Shown piece after piece: positions 1 through 6,427 of a stretch of 12,028 nucleotides of DNA (its first letter is position 1; each line of letters starts with the position of its first letter). Both the position numbers and the translations under genes were made by a program. This DNA comes from JBGPMO01 sp041487075 (GTDB taxonomy: Bacteria; Patescibacteriota; Minisyncoccia; UBA6257; 1-14-0-10-40-38), in contig JBGPMO010000008.1 of assembly GCA_041487075.1 (NCBI GenBank), positions 1 to 12,028 of the forward strand, given 5' to 3'. The notes under the pieces were generated by a model. It saw nothing but the letters and a program-made list of their open reading frames with translations. It did not search any database and was not told where the DNA came from.

Positions 1-175
1 CCCAGTACCATGTGTTCTCAAAGAAGCTGATGCGTGGAGTTGATATACCTCCCTCTTGAATAGACTGTCTTATTTGGTTTGCAGAAGTTATGGCAAAGTT
101 ATAATAAAAACCTAAAAGAGGGATAACGATTATCCCTACGATGATCATACTTGCTATCTTTTCAAATTTCGACAT
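1..175 (-). CDS. Putative membrane protein, N-terminal part (runs off left edge)
   Basis: An ATG at 175-173 opens a minus-strand frame that stays open for 58 codons to the window edge, so only the N-terminus is visible. It begins MSKFEKIASMIIVGIIVIPL, giving one hydrophobic segment at about residues 9-24 after a short basic start. A more polar stretch follows (about residues 25-58) with no family motif I recognise. It starts 7 bp after the rpmB stop, so it is probably the last visible member of the antitoxin-toxin-rpmB cluster. The N-terminus could be a signal anchor or the first helix of a larger membrane protein. The reading frame is well supported by the open frame and its close packing with rpmB, but the function is unknown. 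Confidence 0.6.
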   Translation of the reverse strand, partial: MSKFEKIASMIIVGIIVIPLLGFYYNFAITSANQIRQSIQEGGISTPRISFFENTWYW

Positions 176-182
176 TTTACAA

Positions 183-377
183 TTATCGAGCGTTTGTAGA
201 TTTCGCGAGTGACTTCAAGCACTTCGCGCATACCAAAGTTCGCGTTCCGTCAGGGAGCGTTCCTTTTTGGAGATTAGGGTATTTACGGCTCCAGTTCGTG
301 GGGTTGTAGTGGCCGCGGAGAAGCTTTCGGGTTCCCGCCATAATTGAAGTTTTCCCGCAGTTCGCGCATTTACGCAT
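183..377 (-). CDS. rpmB: 50S ribosomal protein L28 (bL28)
   Basis: A 64-residue protein of the large ribosomal subunit. It has two Cys-x2-Cys pairs, C4/C7 in MRKCANCGK near the N-terminus and C50/C53 in VCAKCLK near the C-terminus, as in zinc-ribbon forms of bL28. Between them is the family's basic core with RKYPNLQKGTLPDGTR. I chose the ATG at 377 because the residues just after it match the usual N-terminus. An upstream ATG at 407 would add ten unconserved residues and overlap the toxin gene. No Shine-Dalgarno sequence precedes the ATG. The toxin stop lies only 4 nt upstream, so translation may be coupled, or the mRNA may be leaderless from a TATAAA box inside the toxin's 3' end. It is unusual for a ribosomal protein gene to sit directly behind a toxin. 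Confidence 0.9.
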   Translation of the reverse strand: MRKCANCGKTSIMAGTRKLLRGHYNPTNWSRKYPNLQKGTLPDGTRTLVCAKCLKSLAKSTNAR

Positions 378-381
378 ATTT

Positions 382-651
382 TTATTTATAGATTTCGTGA
401 GTGCCAATTTCGAGAAACAATACTTTACTGCCGTTCAGCGGAAGAAATTTAATCCGGTAACTGTGGTTTATCGAAAACGCCCAGAGACCCTTTTCTTTTC
501 CGTGCAATTTGTGAGTATTCAGTCGAGGATCAAATGGATTTTCCTTAAAGATAAATTCTTTCTCTTGGGCTTTTTCTACAACTCCTCTCGGTAGGCGTGA
601 CAGTGATTTCAGAAATTTGTGAGAATATTCAACGTTTTCGATTCTTTTCAT
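382..651 (-). CDS. Type II toxin, RelE/ParE superfamily (YafQ-like mRNA interferase)
   Basis: An 89-residue basic protein with the fold signature of small RelE/ParE toxins. An N-terminal helical part (YSHKFLKSLSRLP) is followed by NPFDPRLNTHKLHGKEKGLW, then the strands WAFSINHSYRIKF and VLFLEIGTHEIY, the usual C-terminal motif. RelE and YafQ members cleave mRNA on the ribosome, while ParE members poison gyrase. The HKL-G-W and YRI-F pattern favours the RelE/YafQ side, but activity cannot be read from sequence alone. I chose the ATG at 651 because the family motif starts there; the ATG at 684 would add an unconserved tail. The start overlaps the antitoxin's 3' end by 23 bp, typical of translationally coupled pairs. 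The rpmB start follows 4 nt after the stop. Confidence 0.85.
   Translation of the reverse strand: MKRIENVEYSHKFLKSLSRLPRGVVEKAQEKEFIFKENPFDPRLNTHKLHGKEKGLWAFSINHSYRIKFLPLNGSKVLFLEIGTHEIYK
385..413 (-). promoter_or_regulatory. Possible internal promoter for rpmB
   Basis: On the minus strand TATAAA (390-385) ends 7 nt before the rpmB ATG, with TCGAAA (413-408) 17 bp upstream as a partial -35. It lies within the last codons of the toxin gene. If active, it would yield a leaderless rpmB mRNA independent of the toxin-antitoxin promoter. The DNA here is AT-rich, so a chance match is possible. Confidence 0.35.
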
Positions 652-874
652 ACTTTCGGAGTGCGGAGGTGAGAGAATCGGCACTAATCGTTTTACCTTC
701 TTTGTACTCTTTTAATCCTTCCTCGACGAGTTTATCAACCTTTTCCGCTTCTTTGCCGGTCAAATAATAAGTTGGAACCGCACGTTCAAGCAGTCTTTCA
801 TATTCCTTAAGAGGTAGGATTACTACCCCTTTTTCTTTTTCAATTTTTGCCTTGGTGACCGTAATATTATTCAT
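629..874 (-). CDS. Type II antitoxin of the RelE/ParE-type pair
   Basis: An 81-residue charged protein encoded just before and overlapping the toxin. The N-terminal half (KGVVILPLKEYERLLE) resembles the DNA-binding, dimerising part of Phd/YefM-like or AbrB-like antitoxins. The C-terminal half (EEGLKEYKEGKTISADSL) resembles the flexible toxin-binding tail of small antitoxins that often pair with RelE/ParE toxins. The expected role is to neutralise the toxin and, alone or with it, repress the shared promoter. A good promoter on the minus strand (TTGATT, 17 bp, TATACT) lies upstream. The gene ends with TGA, showing that TGA is a stop here. The exact antitoxin family is uncertain, but the antitoxin role is well supported by position and size. 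Confidence 0.8.
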   Translation of the reverse strand: MNNITVTKAKIEKEKGVVILPLKEYERLLERAVPTYYLTGKEAEKVDKLVEEGLKEYKEGKTISADSLTSALRKYEKNRKR

Positions 875-892
875 GATTTGTTATTAAATGAG

Positions 893-921
893 AGTATATT
901 CTGCTTCGTCCCAAAAATCAA
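893..921 (-). promoter_or_regulatory. Promoter of the toxin-antitoxin-rpmB cluster
   Basis: On the minus strand TTGATT (921-916) and TATACT (898-893) are separated by exactly 17 bp, a good sigma-70 match. Transcription would start about 10-12 nt before the antitoxin ATG at 874. A second weak -10 (TAATAA, 886-881) lies 6 nt before the ATG. The -35 box lies next to the TTATGCACA box at 923-931, so a protein bound there could affect both divergent promoters. Confidence 0.6.
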
Positions 922-922
922 G

Positions 923-931
923 TTATGCACA
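923..931 (+). promoter_or_regulatory. DnaA-box-like nonamer TTATGCACA, copy 1
   Basis: Matches the strict DnaA-box consensus TTATNCACA. It lies 31 nt upstream of the putative -10 (963-968) of the gene at 975 and next to the divergent antitoxin -35. Two further copies (5428-5436, 10215-10223) have the same orientation and near-identical spacing to a -10 and an ATG. It could be a DnaA site or the site of another regulator. Confidence 0.6.
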
Positions 932-937
932 CCCTGA

Positions 938-968
938 TTGTGTTTTTCGGTCGGGGGGGGGGTACACT
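938..968 (+). promoter_or_regulatory. Promoter of the exported propeller-like gene, with poly-G spacer
   Basis: TTGTGT (938-943) and TACACT (963-968) are separated by 19 bp, of which the last ten are all G. The -10 ends 6 nt before the ATG at 975, so the mRNA would be essentially leaderless. With two fewer G the spacer would be the optimal 17 bp. Confidence 0.5.
953..962 (+). repeat. Homopolymeric G10 tract in a promoter spacer
   Basis: Ten consecutive G lie directly before the putative -10 box TACACT. I noticed no other homopolymer this long in the window. Tracts of this kind change length by strand slippage, and here that would change the -35/-10 spacing. A sequencing homopolymer error could also alter the true length. 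Confidence 0.85.
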
Positions 969-974
969 AGAGGT

Positions 975-2180
975 ATGAATCAAATAAATAAAATTCTAGT
1001 TCCTATTTTCGCTGTTATATTTCTTGTTGCGCTCGTATTTTGGGGGTCAGCTTCGCATCAGCCAGTGTTGTTGAGTTCGGTAAGATCTTTGTGGAATAAT
1101 ACCTTTTTCAAGCAATTTGCGCCTGCGCCATCTTTTCAGTGTTTTAATTCCGTCCTGATTGATCCGAATGGAGCGAATATCCAATCAAATCCGCTTGTAG
1201 ACGGTCGTTATGTGGTATGGGTTGAACAATCTTCGTACATTTCTCCGAGTAGTATTGTGTATTATGATCTTGGGGTTGATAAAAAATTTGGCACAAGCGA
1301 TGACGGCGGAAAATTTACAGTGAATTCTCCTTATCAAACAAATCTGAAACCAAAACTTCATTGGAATAATATCCTTTGGCTTGCCAATTCTGGTTTAGGA
1401 AATCAGCTTTTTGAGCACATTCTTGGTTGTAAAATTGGGACGAATTGCGCGACATCACCTGACGATTTAATCACACCAACTTCACAGTATGGATTCCACG
1501 CCGCTGATGAGGAGGGTACTTTAATCGCTTTTTCGAAAAGTAAATGGACAGATCCCGGAAGATCTGAGGTGAGGCTCTATGAGAGTGGTTCTCATATTAC
1601 CACTAATATTACAAATCAAAATGCATTAGTAACTTCGATATCTATTGATCGAAACTTTGTGGCATTCAACCGGGAGGCTGGTTATCCTTCCAGTGATATT
1701 TATGCGTACGATATTCAAAGAGGGCAATTACGGAATGTTACTCAAACACCGAACACTTTTGAACAGTTACCATCGCTCACTTCTGAAGAAATAGGGAAAT
1801 CAATCTTAAGTTATTCTGATGGAAATCTCCATGTATCGAGAGTAATATCTTACTCGACAGGTATTCAAGTCGAATCACTCTATACAATATTGAATGCTTT
1901 TATTGGTAGCGGGAAAATTTATTATGACAGCGGTAGTGTAGCGAATTTCCATGAGGTGCCTTATATCAGCAGTGTGCCGCCGCATTACGGAGATCAAACC
2001 GAAGACCAGTATCTGCGGAAGTATAATTTAGGGAGCGGGCAATTCGAAGATGTTCGTGTTCGAACTCCTTATTCTATCGACATGAGCGGAGATGTTTCAG
2101 AGAATAACGTGGTAACGATGTCAGGTGATCCGCAAACGAACGGCAAAATAGTTATTAGTCATTGCGAACCAGTAAATTAG
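975..2180 (+). CDS. Exported or membrane-anchored beta-propeller-like protein
   Basis: A 401-residue protein with a hydrophobic segment at about residues 5-24 (ILVPIFAVIFLVALVFWG), a signal anchor or uncleaved signal peptide. The rest looks extracytoplasmic and all-beta. Repeats of the pattern DGRYVVWVEQ, IVYYDLGVD, DRNFVAFNRE and SSDIYAYDI resemble TolB-type or WD-like propeller blades, in which a VVW or VAF strand alternates with a Y-DL strand. Four cysteines are seen at C56, C152, C158 and C397. C56 and C397 lie near the two ends of the folded part and could join the first and last blades, and C152/C158 could form a local loop; both pairings are inference. The ATG at 975 was chosen over one at 888 because the signal segment begins there and a -10 box lies just upstream. 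Ligand and function are unknown. Confidence 0.75.
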   Translation: MNQINKILVPIFAVIFLVALVFWGSASHQPVLLSSVRSLWNNTFFKQFAPAPSFQCFNSVLIDPNGANIQSNPLVDGRYVVWVEQSSYISPSSIVYYDLGVDKKFGTSDDGGKFTVNSPYQTNLKPKLHWNNILWLANSGLGNQLFEHILGCKIGTNCATSPDDLITPTSQYGFHAADEEGTLIAFSKSKWTDPGRSEVRLYESGSHITTNITNQNALVTSISIDRNFVAFNREAGYPSSDIYAYDIQRGQLRNVTQTPNTFEQLPSLTSEEIGKSILSYSDGNLHVSRVISYSTGIQVESLYTILNAFIGSGKIYYDSGSVANFHEVPYISSVPPHYGDQTEDQYLRKYNLGSGQFEDVRVRTPYSIDMSGDVSENNVVTMSGDPQTNGKIVISHCEPVN

Positions 2181-2200
2181 GTGCGCCGATTCTTCGTTCA

Positions 2201-2229
2201 TTGAAAAAACTCTCAAGAGAGAGTAAATT
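2201..2229 (+). promoter_or_regulatory. Promoter of dnaG-rpoD with dyad in the spacer
   Basis: TTGAAA (2201-2206) and TAAATT (2224-2229) are 17 bp apart, placing the start of transcription only a few nt before the dnaG ATG at 2242. The spacer holds the inverted repeat ACTCTC (2209-2214) / GAGAGT (2219-2224). This could be an operator overlapping the -10 or a weak hairpin ending the upstream gene. Confidence 0.5.
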
Positions 2230-2241
2230 TGTGGTACTCCT

Positions 2242-4062
2242 ATGGCTTCCACCGTAGAACTCGTCAAAGAAAAACTTGATATCGCGGATTTTATCCGCGG
2301 GTATGTCCCGCTTATGCCTGCGGGGAAAAATCTGAAGGGTCTGTGTCCGTTTCATAAGGAGAAGACGCCATCGTTTATTGTCTCGCCCGAGCGGCAGAGC
2401 TGGCACTGCTTTGGCTGCGGCATTGGCGGTGACGCTATCGCGTTTCTCATGCGGTATGAGAGTCTTGAATTTATCGAGGCGCTGAAAGTCTTGGCGGAGC
2501 GGACCGGGGTTGAGATGCGGAGTGCCGCCTCATCCGAAGAGCGGCAGTACAGCGTGCTCTATGAAATTAACCAAGTGGCAAAGGATTTTTTTCGAAATCA
2601 GCTGGAGAGCCAAACTGCGGCCGCAGAAGTTGCGCGAACGTATTTAAAGGAGCGGGGATTGAAGCAAGAAACTATTCATGAATTTGAATTGGGATTTACA
2701 CCGAACGCATCGGACGCGCTCTCGCGGCACCTTTCGAAATCCGGATTTAAGATTCAAGATATTGAGCGGGCAGGGCTCATCTTCAAAACAGAACGAGGAA
2801 CCTATTGGGATCGGTTCCGCGGCAGGATTATGTTTCCGTTCTCAAACGCGTTTGGGAAAACCGTGGGGTTTACCGGTCGTCTTATGCCTGGGGCGGAAGA
2901 AACCGCCGCTGGCAAGTACGTAAACTCTCCGGAAACGCCGGTATTCAATAAATCAAAATTGCTTTATGGATTTCATAAGACGAAAAATGCGATTCGTGAG
3001 GCAAGAATCGCGGTCTTAGTGGAGGGACAGATGGATTTTTTAATGACGTGGCAGGATGGGGTGAAAAATGTGACCGCAACCTCTGGCACAGCGCTTACCC
3101 TCGAGCATCTGAAGCCCTTGAAGCGGCTTGCAGACACCCTCGTCGTTGCTTTTGATGCGGATGAAGCGGGGCAGGCGGCAACCGAGCGGGTGATTGATTT
3201 GGCGGGCGCTCACGATTTTTCCGTAAAAGTCATTTCCTTCGCAAAAGGAGGAAATGATCCTGACGGAGGAAGGACTACTACCTGGAAAGACCCGGACGAC
3301 ATCGTGCGCGAGTCTCCGGGGACTATGGCGAAGTTAATTTTCGAGGCAGAGCCTGCTATGCAGCATTATTTCAATCGTTATCTTGTCCCAGTTTTCGCGG
3401 CGAAGCGCGGCATGGTGAGCGCGCAGGATATTGCTTCCGTAAAGCGGAGCGTGCGCATGGTGCTTTCAAAGATTAAAGTGCTTGCAAGCCACGTTGAACA
3501 GTCGCATTGGCTACAAGAACTTTCCGCGGTGAGCGGCATTTCAGAAACGCATCTTACTGCCGAGCTCGGTGTGCTTCCTTCCTCGAACCAAAAAATAATT
3601 GTTCCGCCCTCCGAGGCAGCGCATACCATTCTTGATCCGGAGTTTTCCCGCGGCGAGCTTATCTCCCAGCGGCTGTTAAGTTTGGCGCTCGTCGACCTTT
3701 CGCTTAAGGAGGAGCTTCGAGCGCATCTTCGATTTATGCCTGAGGCGTATGCGGCAATTTCTCGGAGCGTGGTTTTGCAAGAAGCGGAAACGCTTCCTCC
3801 ACATCTTGTAGCGCTCGCTGATCTCATCTCGCTTCGCTCCAGTCTTGAACTCGCCGAACCCACGGTAATGAAAAATGAATTTCAAACCCTGCTCCAGGAA
3901 TTGAAGCGTGAATATTACCGCGGCGAGCAGTCGGCGCTTGGCACCGCGATCCGTGAGGCCGAGCGAGCAGGGGATGAAGCGCGTCTTGCCGCGGCGTTGA
4001 ACGAGTTTCACCGGGTTTCCCAGGAATTTGACCGGATTTCGCGGGAGACGTACAATGCATAG
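2242..4062 (+). CDS. dnaG: DNA primase DnaG
   Basis: A 606-residue primase that makes RNA primers at the replication fork and works with the replicative helicase. The N-terminal CHC2 zinc-binding domain has ligands C35, H38, C56 and C59 (CPFHKEKTPSF, then WHCFGCGIGGD). A catalytic core domain follows (about 120-250) with the KYVNSPETPVFNKSKLLYG motif. The TOPRIM fold has E261 in VEGQMD and the metal-binding D305 and D307 in FDADEAG. The C-terminal 150 residues or so are charged and helical, as in the helicase-binding domain. The length is normal for the family. The gene precedes rpoD by 74 bp, matching the widely conserved macromolecular-synthesis arrangement. The ATG at 2242 is the natural start (ELVKEKLDIADFIRGYVPL follows at once), and no Shine-Dalgarno sequence is evident. 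Confidence 0.97.
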   Translation: MASTVELVKEKLDIADFIRGYVPLMPAGKNLKGLCPFHKEKTPSFIVSPERQSWHCFGCGIGGDAIAFLMRYESLEFIEALKVLAERTGVEMRSAASSEERQYSVLYEINQVAKDFFRNQLESQTAAAEVARTYLKERGLKQETIHEFELGFTPNASDALSRHLSKSGFKIQDIERAGLIFKTERGTYWDRFRGRIMFPFSNAFGKTVGFTGRLMPGAEETAAGKYVNSPETPVFNKSKLLYGFHKTKNAIREARIAVLVEGQMDFLMTWQDGVKNVTATSGTALTLEHLKPLKRLADTLVVAFDADEAGQAATERVIDLAGAHDFSVKVISFAKGGNDPDGGRTTTWKDPDDIVRESPGTMAKLIFEAEPAMQHYFNRYLVPVFAAKRGMVSAQDIASVKRSVRMVLSKIKVLASHVEQSHWLQELSAVSGISETHLTAELGVLPSSNQKIIVPPSEAAHTILDPEFSRGELISQRLLSLALVDLSLKEELRAHLRFMPEAYAAISRSVVLQEAETLPPHLVALADLISLRSSLELAEPTVMKNEFQTLLQELKREYYRGEQSALGTAIREAERAGDEARLAAALNEFHRVSQEFDRISRETYNA

Positions 4063-4136
4063 CATTGCGATACGCATGATTTTTCTGCCCGCATTCGTTA
4101 ATGGGGTACCGCGTTTTATTTTTATTTTCTTTTTTC

Positions 4137-5354
4137 ATGAAAAAAGCTAAAGCGAAAACAAAGAAGCTGGCGGCAAAGAAAAAAACGCGGGTTTCTAAAA
4201 AAACTAAATCTTATTCAAAGCGCGCGCCCAAGAAACCGGCAAAAGCGGCGAAATTAACGAAAGCGGAGCAGAAAATAAAATTAAATGAGCATGCGCTTGA
4301 GGAATTGGTGGCGCGCGGAAAGGTCCGCGGCTTTGTGACGGATAGCGAAGTGCTTCACTTTTTCCCGCGCATTGAGGAGAACGTGGCATTTCTTGAGCAA
4401 ATTTACGACGCGCTCGAGAAAACGAATGTGAAGGTGGTGGAGACTCAACAGTTAATCGAGCTTCCGAAAGAAGAGGTGAGCGAGAAAGAGCTCCATGATG
4501 CGATTAGAATTCCGGGCGTTGAAGAGTTGCCGGACTCGGTGCAGATGTATCTTCGGGAGATCGGGAAAACCGCGCTCTTGGTTCAGGCGGAGGAAAAAGA
4601 GCTCGCAAAGCGCATCGAGCGCGGGGATGAAGAGGCGCGGCGTCGGTTCATTCAGGCCAACTTACGGCTCGTGGTTTCAATCGCCAAGCGGTATGTGAAC
4701 CGTACCCCGAATCTTTCGCTCCTTGATCTTATTCAAGAGGGAAATATCGGGCTTTCCCGCGCGGTGGATAAATTTGATTATCGCCGCGGGTTCAAATTTT
4801 CAACCTATGCGACGTGGTGGATTCGCCAGGCAATCACCCGTGCTCTTGCTGACCAGTCGCGCACCATCCGGATTCCGGTGCATATGGTGGAGACGATCGC
4901 AAAGTATACCCAGGCAAAGCGTCGGCTTGCCCAGGAGCTTGGCCGTGATCCGCTGCCCGAAGAGATTGCCGTTGAAATGGGCCTTCCCGTTGCAAAAATC
5001 CATCATATCCAAAAAATTTCACAGGAGGTGATTTCGCTCGAGTCGCCCGTGGGGGACGATGAAGAAGATTCTTTGCTTACCGAGTTTATTCCGGATGAAA
5101 AGAATTTAACGCCCTCCCAAGTGGCTTCTCAAGGATTGCTTCGCGAAAAAATCAGGGAGATTTTAGTAGACCTTATGCCGCGTGAGCAGGAGATTTTAAA
5201 GATGCGGTTTGGGCTCGAGGACGGCGTCACCCATACCTTGGAAGAGGTAGGGCAGAAATTCGGAGTGACGCGCGAGCGTATCCGCCAAATTGAGGCAAAA
5301 GCGCTTATGAAAATCCGCGAGCACTCGAAAGTGCGGATGCTTGAGGGATATTAG
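4137..5354 (+). CDS. rpoD: Primary RNA polymerase sigma factor (RpoD/SigA)
   Basis: A 405-residue group 1 sigma factor. A very basic tail of about 45 residues rich in Lys and Ala comes first. Next is a region 1.1-like segment (ARGKVRGFVTDSEVLHFFPR), then region 1.2 (SVQMYLREIGK, about 135-145). Region 2 contains NLRLVVSIAKRY, LDLIQEGNIGL and the -10-recognising FSTYATWWIRQAITRA. Region 3 begins near IRIPVHM, and region 4 carries the -35-reading helix-turn-helix GQKFGVTRERIRQIEAKAL. Its preserved region 2.4 and 4.2 signatures fit the TTGACA/TATAAT-like promoters seen in this window. I chose the ATG at 4137; the upstream ATG at 4101 would add a hydrophobic dozen residues before the basic tail. 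It is probably co-transcribed with dnaG, although a T-rich stretch before the ATG could hold a weak promoter. No clear terminator follows. Confidence 0.96.
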   Translation: MKKAKAKTKKLAAKKKTRVSKKTKSYSKRAPKKPAKAAKLTKAEQKIKLNEHALEELVARGKVRGFVTDSEVLHFFPRIEENVAFLEQIYDALEKTNVKVVETQQLIELPKEEVSEKELHDAIRIPGVEELPDSVQMYLREIGKTALLVQAEEKELAKRIERGDEEARRRFIQANLRLVVSIAKRYVNRTPNLSLLDLIQEGNIGLSRAVDKFDYRRGFKFSTYATWWIRQAITRALADQSRTIRIPVHMVETIAKYTQAKRRLAQELGRDPLPEEIAVEMGLPVAKIHHIQKISQEVISLESPVGDDEEDSLLTEFIPDEKNLTPSQVASQGLLREKIREILVDLMPREQEILKMRFGLEDGVTHTLEEVGQKFGVTRERIRQIEAKALMKIREHSKVRMLEGY

Positions 5355-5356
5355 GG

Positions 5357-5388
5357 TTAGCGACTTGCCTGCTGGCAGATTAGCGACT
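5357..5388 (+). repeat. Short palindrome flanked by 9-bp direct repeats
   Basis: TTAGCGACT occurs at 5357-5365 and again at 5380-5388. Between the copies is a 14-nt core with the hairpin TGCC-TGCT-GGCA. The layout resembles a tiny palindromic unit between duplicated target bases. It lies just after the rpoD stop and has no T-run, so it is not a standard intrinsic terminator. Confidence 0.6.
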
Positions 5389-5427
5389 AGAGAAGATAGG
5401 CAATTGTGGGGGATACAGACAACTTGG

Positions 5428-5436
5428 TTATCCACA
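5428..5436 (+). promoter_or_regulatory. DnaA-box-like nonamer TTATCCACA, copy 2
   Basis: Identical to the classic high-affinity DnaA box. It ends 29 nt upstream of the putative extended -10 of the gene at 5479, in the same orientation as the other two copies. Confidence 0.65.
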
Positions 5437-5462
5437 GAGTGATGGGCGGAGTTGCCGAACCG

Positions 5463-5471
5463 TGCTAGTAT
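5463..5471 (+). promoter_or_regulatory. Extended -10 promoter of the repeat-protein gene
   Basis: TGCTAGTAT is an extended -10 (TGC plus TAGTAT at 5466-5471) ending 7 nt before the ATG at 5479, so the transcript would be nearly leaderless. No -35 is found at normal spacing. The TTATCCACA box lies about where an activator might bind, centred near -47. Confidence 0.5.
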
Positions 5472-5478
5472 TATCTCT

Positions 5479-6381
5479 ATGAGTAAAGATACTTCAAAGA
5501 TAATCTTTGGGCTGATCGCCGTTGCGATTGTGGGAGTTGTTTTTACTTTGTTTCATTCGTCGGCAGGAACACAGTCAGCGCAAGTCGTTTCGGTCACTCC
5601 GGGCGGGAATGCGGCGCCCGCTCACGTCATACCCGTTACCCTGCCGCCTCCGCCACCGGTTTCACCTCCTCCCCCGCCCACAGGCAACGCTCGGGTGAAG
5701 CGCGTGGGCGCTGATCTTTCGACTGCCAGTGCCCCTGCTGGCACTCAAGCGTGGGTTGATACTTCTACGCCCCAGAGCGCAAACCCCGCAGATTTTTTGA
5801 ATCTCACTTTGGGCATCCACACTGTTTTTGCGACTGATGCCCCGGGATACACCGAAAGCGTTGGTCTCTGTTCCTATCCTATTGGCGGTGCCGAGTGCTC
5901 CGTTACTATTTTCCCGGTTACTCCGAATTGCGACGGGACTTCTTGTAATACCCTCGTTACTGTTTCCGCAAATAATGTGACAAAAGTTGTGTACCGGTAT
6001 CTTTCGAGTACTCAGCCTCCGCCACCACCGGTTTCACCTCCGCCTCCATCCACGGGCAATGCACGCATTAAACGAGTTGGGTCTGATCTTACCGTGAATA
6101 CCGCACCTGCCGGCACTCAAGCGTGGGTTGATGCACTTCCTCACCAGAGTGCGAACCCCGCAGACTTTATCAATCTCCCGATTGGTTCCCACACGGCCTT
6201 TACTACGTTTGTTGCTGGCTACACCGTTGGTGTCGGCATCTGTTCGTATCCGATTGGCGGCACCGAATGTTCAGTGCCCACGTTTTCGACCACTAATCTT
6301 ACCTGCAATACATCATCGTGCTTCGTGCCTATCACAGTTGCGAGCGGCAACGTCACGAAGATAGTGTATCGATACCGTTAA
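5479..6381 (+). CDS. Membrane-anchored protein with two PEGA-like, Cys-containing tandem repeats
   Basis: A 300-residue surface protein. An N-terminal hydrophobic segment (IIFGLIAVAIVGVVFTLF, about residues 7-24) is the probable membrane anchor. A low-complexity linker leads to a polyproline stretch. Two copies of a roughly 108-residue domain follow, starting near T68 and T192 and separated by a second polyproline linker. Each copy begins TGNAR(V/I)KRVG, has AGTQAWVD and a G-H-x-(V/A)-F-x-T step before a GYT, as in PEGA-type domains, and ends (V/I)TV-N-VTK-VYRY. Each carries four cysteines (CSYPIGG, EC, C, SC), enough for two disulphides per domain. The copies stay close at DNA level in places, so the duplication may be fairly recent. 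The ATG at 5479 follows an extended -10. The role is probably cell-surface binding or spacing, but this is not known. Confidence 0.8.
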   Translation: MSKDTSKIIFGLIAVAIVGVVFTLFHSSAGTQSAQVVSVTPGGNAAPAHVIPVTLPPPPPVSPPPPPTGNARVKRVGADLSTASAPAGTQAWVDTSTPQSANPADFLNLTLGIHTVFATDAPGYTESVGLCSYPIGGAECSVTIFPVTPNCDGTSCNTLVTVSANNVTKVVYRYLSSTQPPPPPVSPPPPSTGNARIKRVGSDLTVNTAPAGTQAWVDALPHQSANPADFINLPIGSHTAFTTFVAGYTVGVGICSYPIGGTECSVPTFSTTNLTCNTSSCFVPITVASGNVTKIVYRYR

Positions 6382-6427
6382 ATTGTTCATTCTCCGTCTT
6401 CTCTGCCCGTGATCCCATTCTTATGAT

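Noticed and set aside
4101..4136. rpoD start at ATG 4101
   Set aside because: It would add a hydrophobic dozen residues (MGYRVLFLFSFF) in front of the basic tail, which does not fit a cytoplasmic sigma factor. ATG 4137 is more natural.
3676..4138. Minus-strand open frames opposite the 3' end of dnaG
   Set aside because: They are antisense shadows of a clearly recognised gene, with no motif and no initiation signals.
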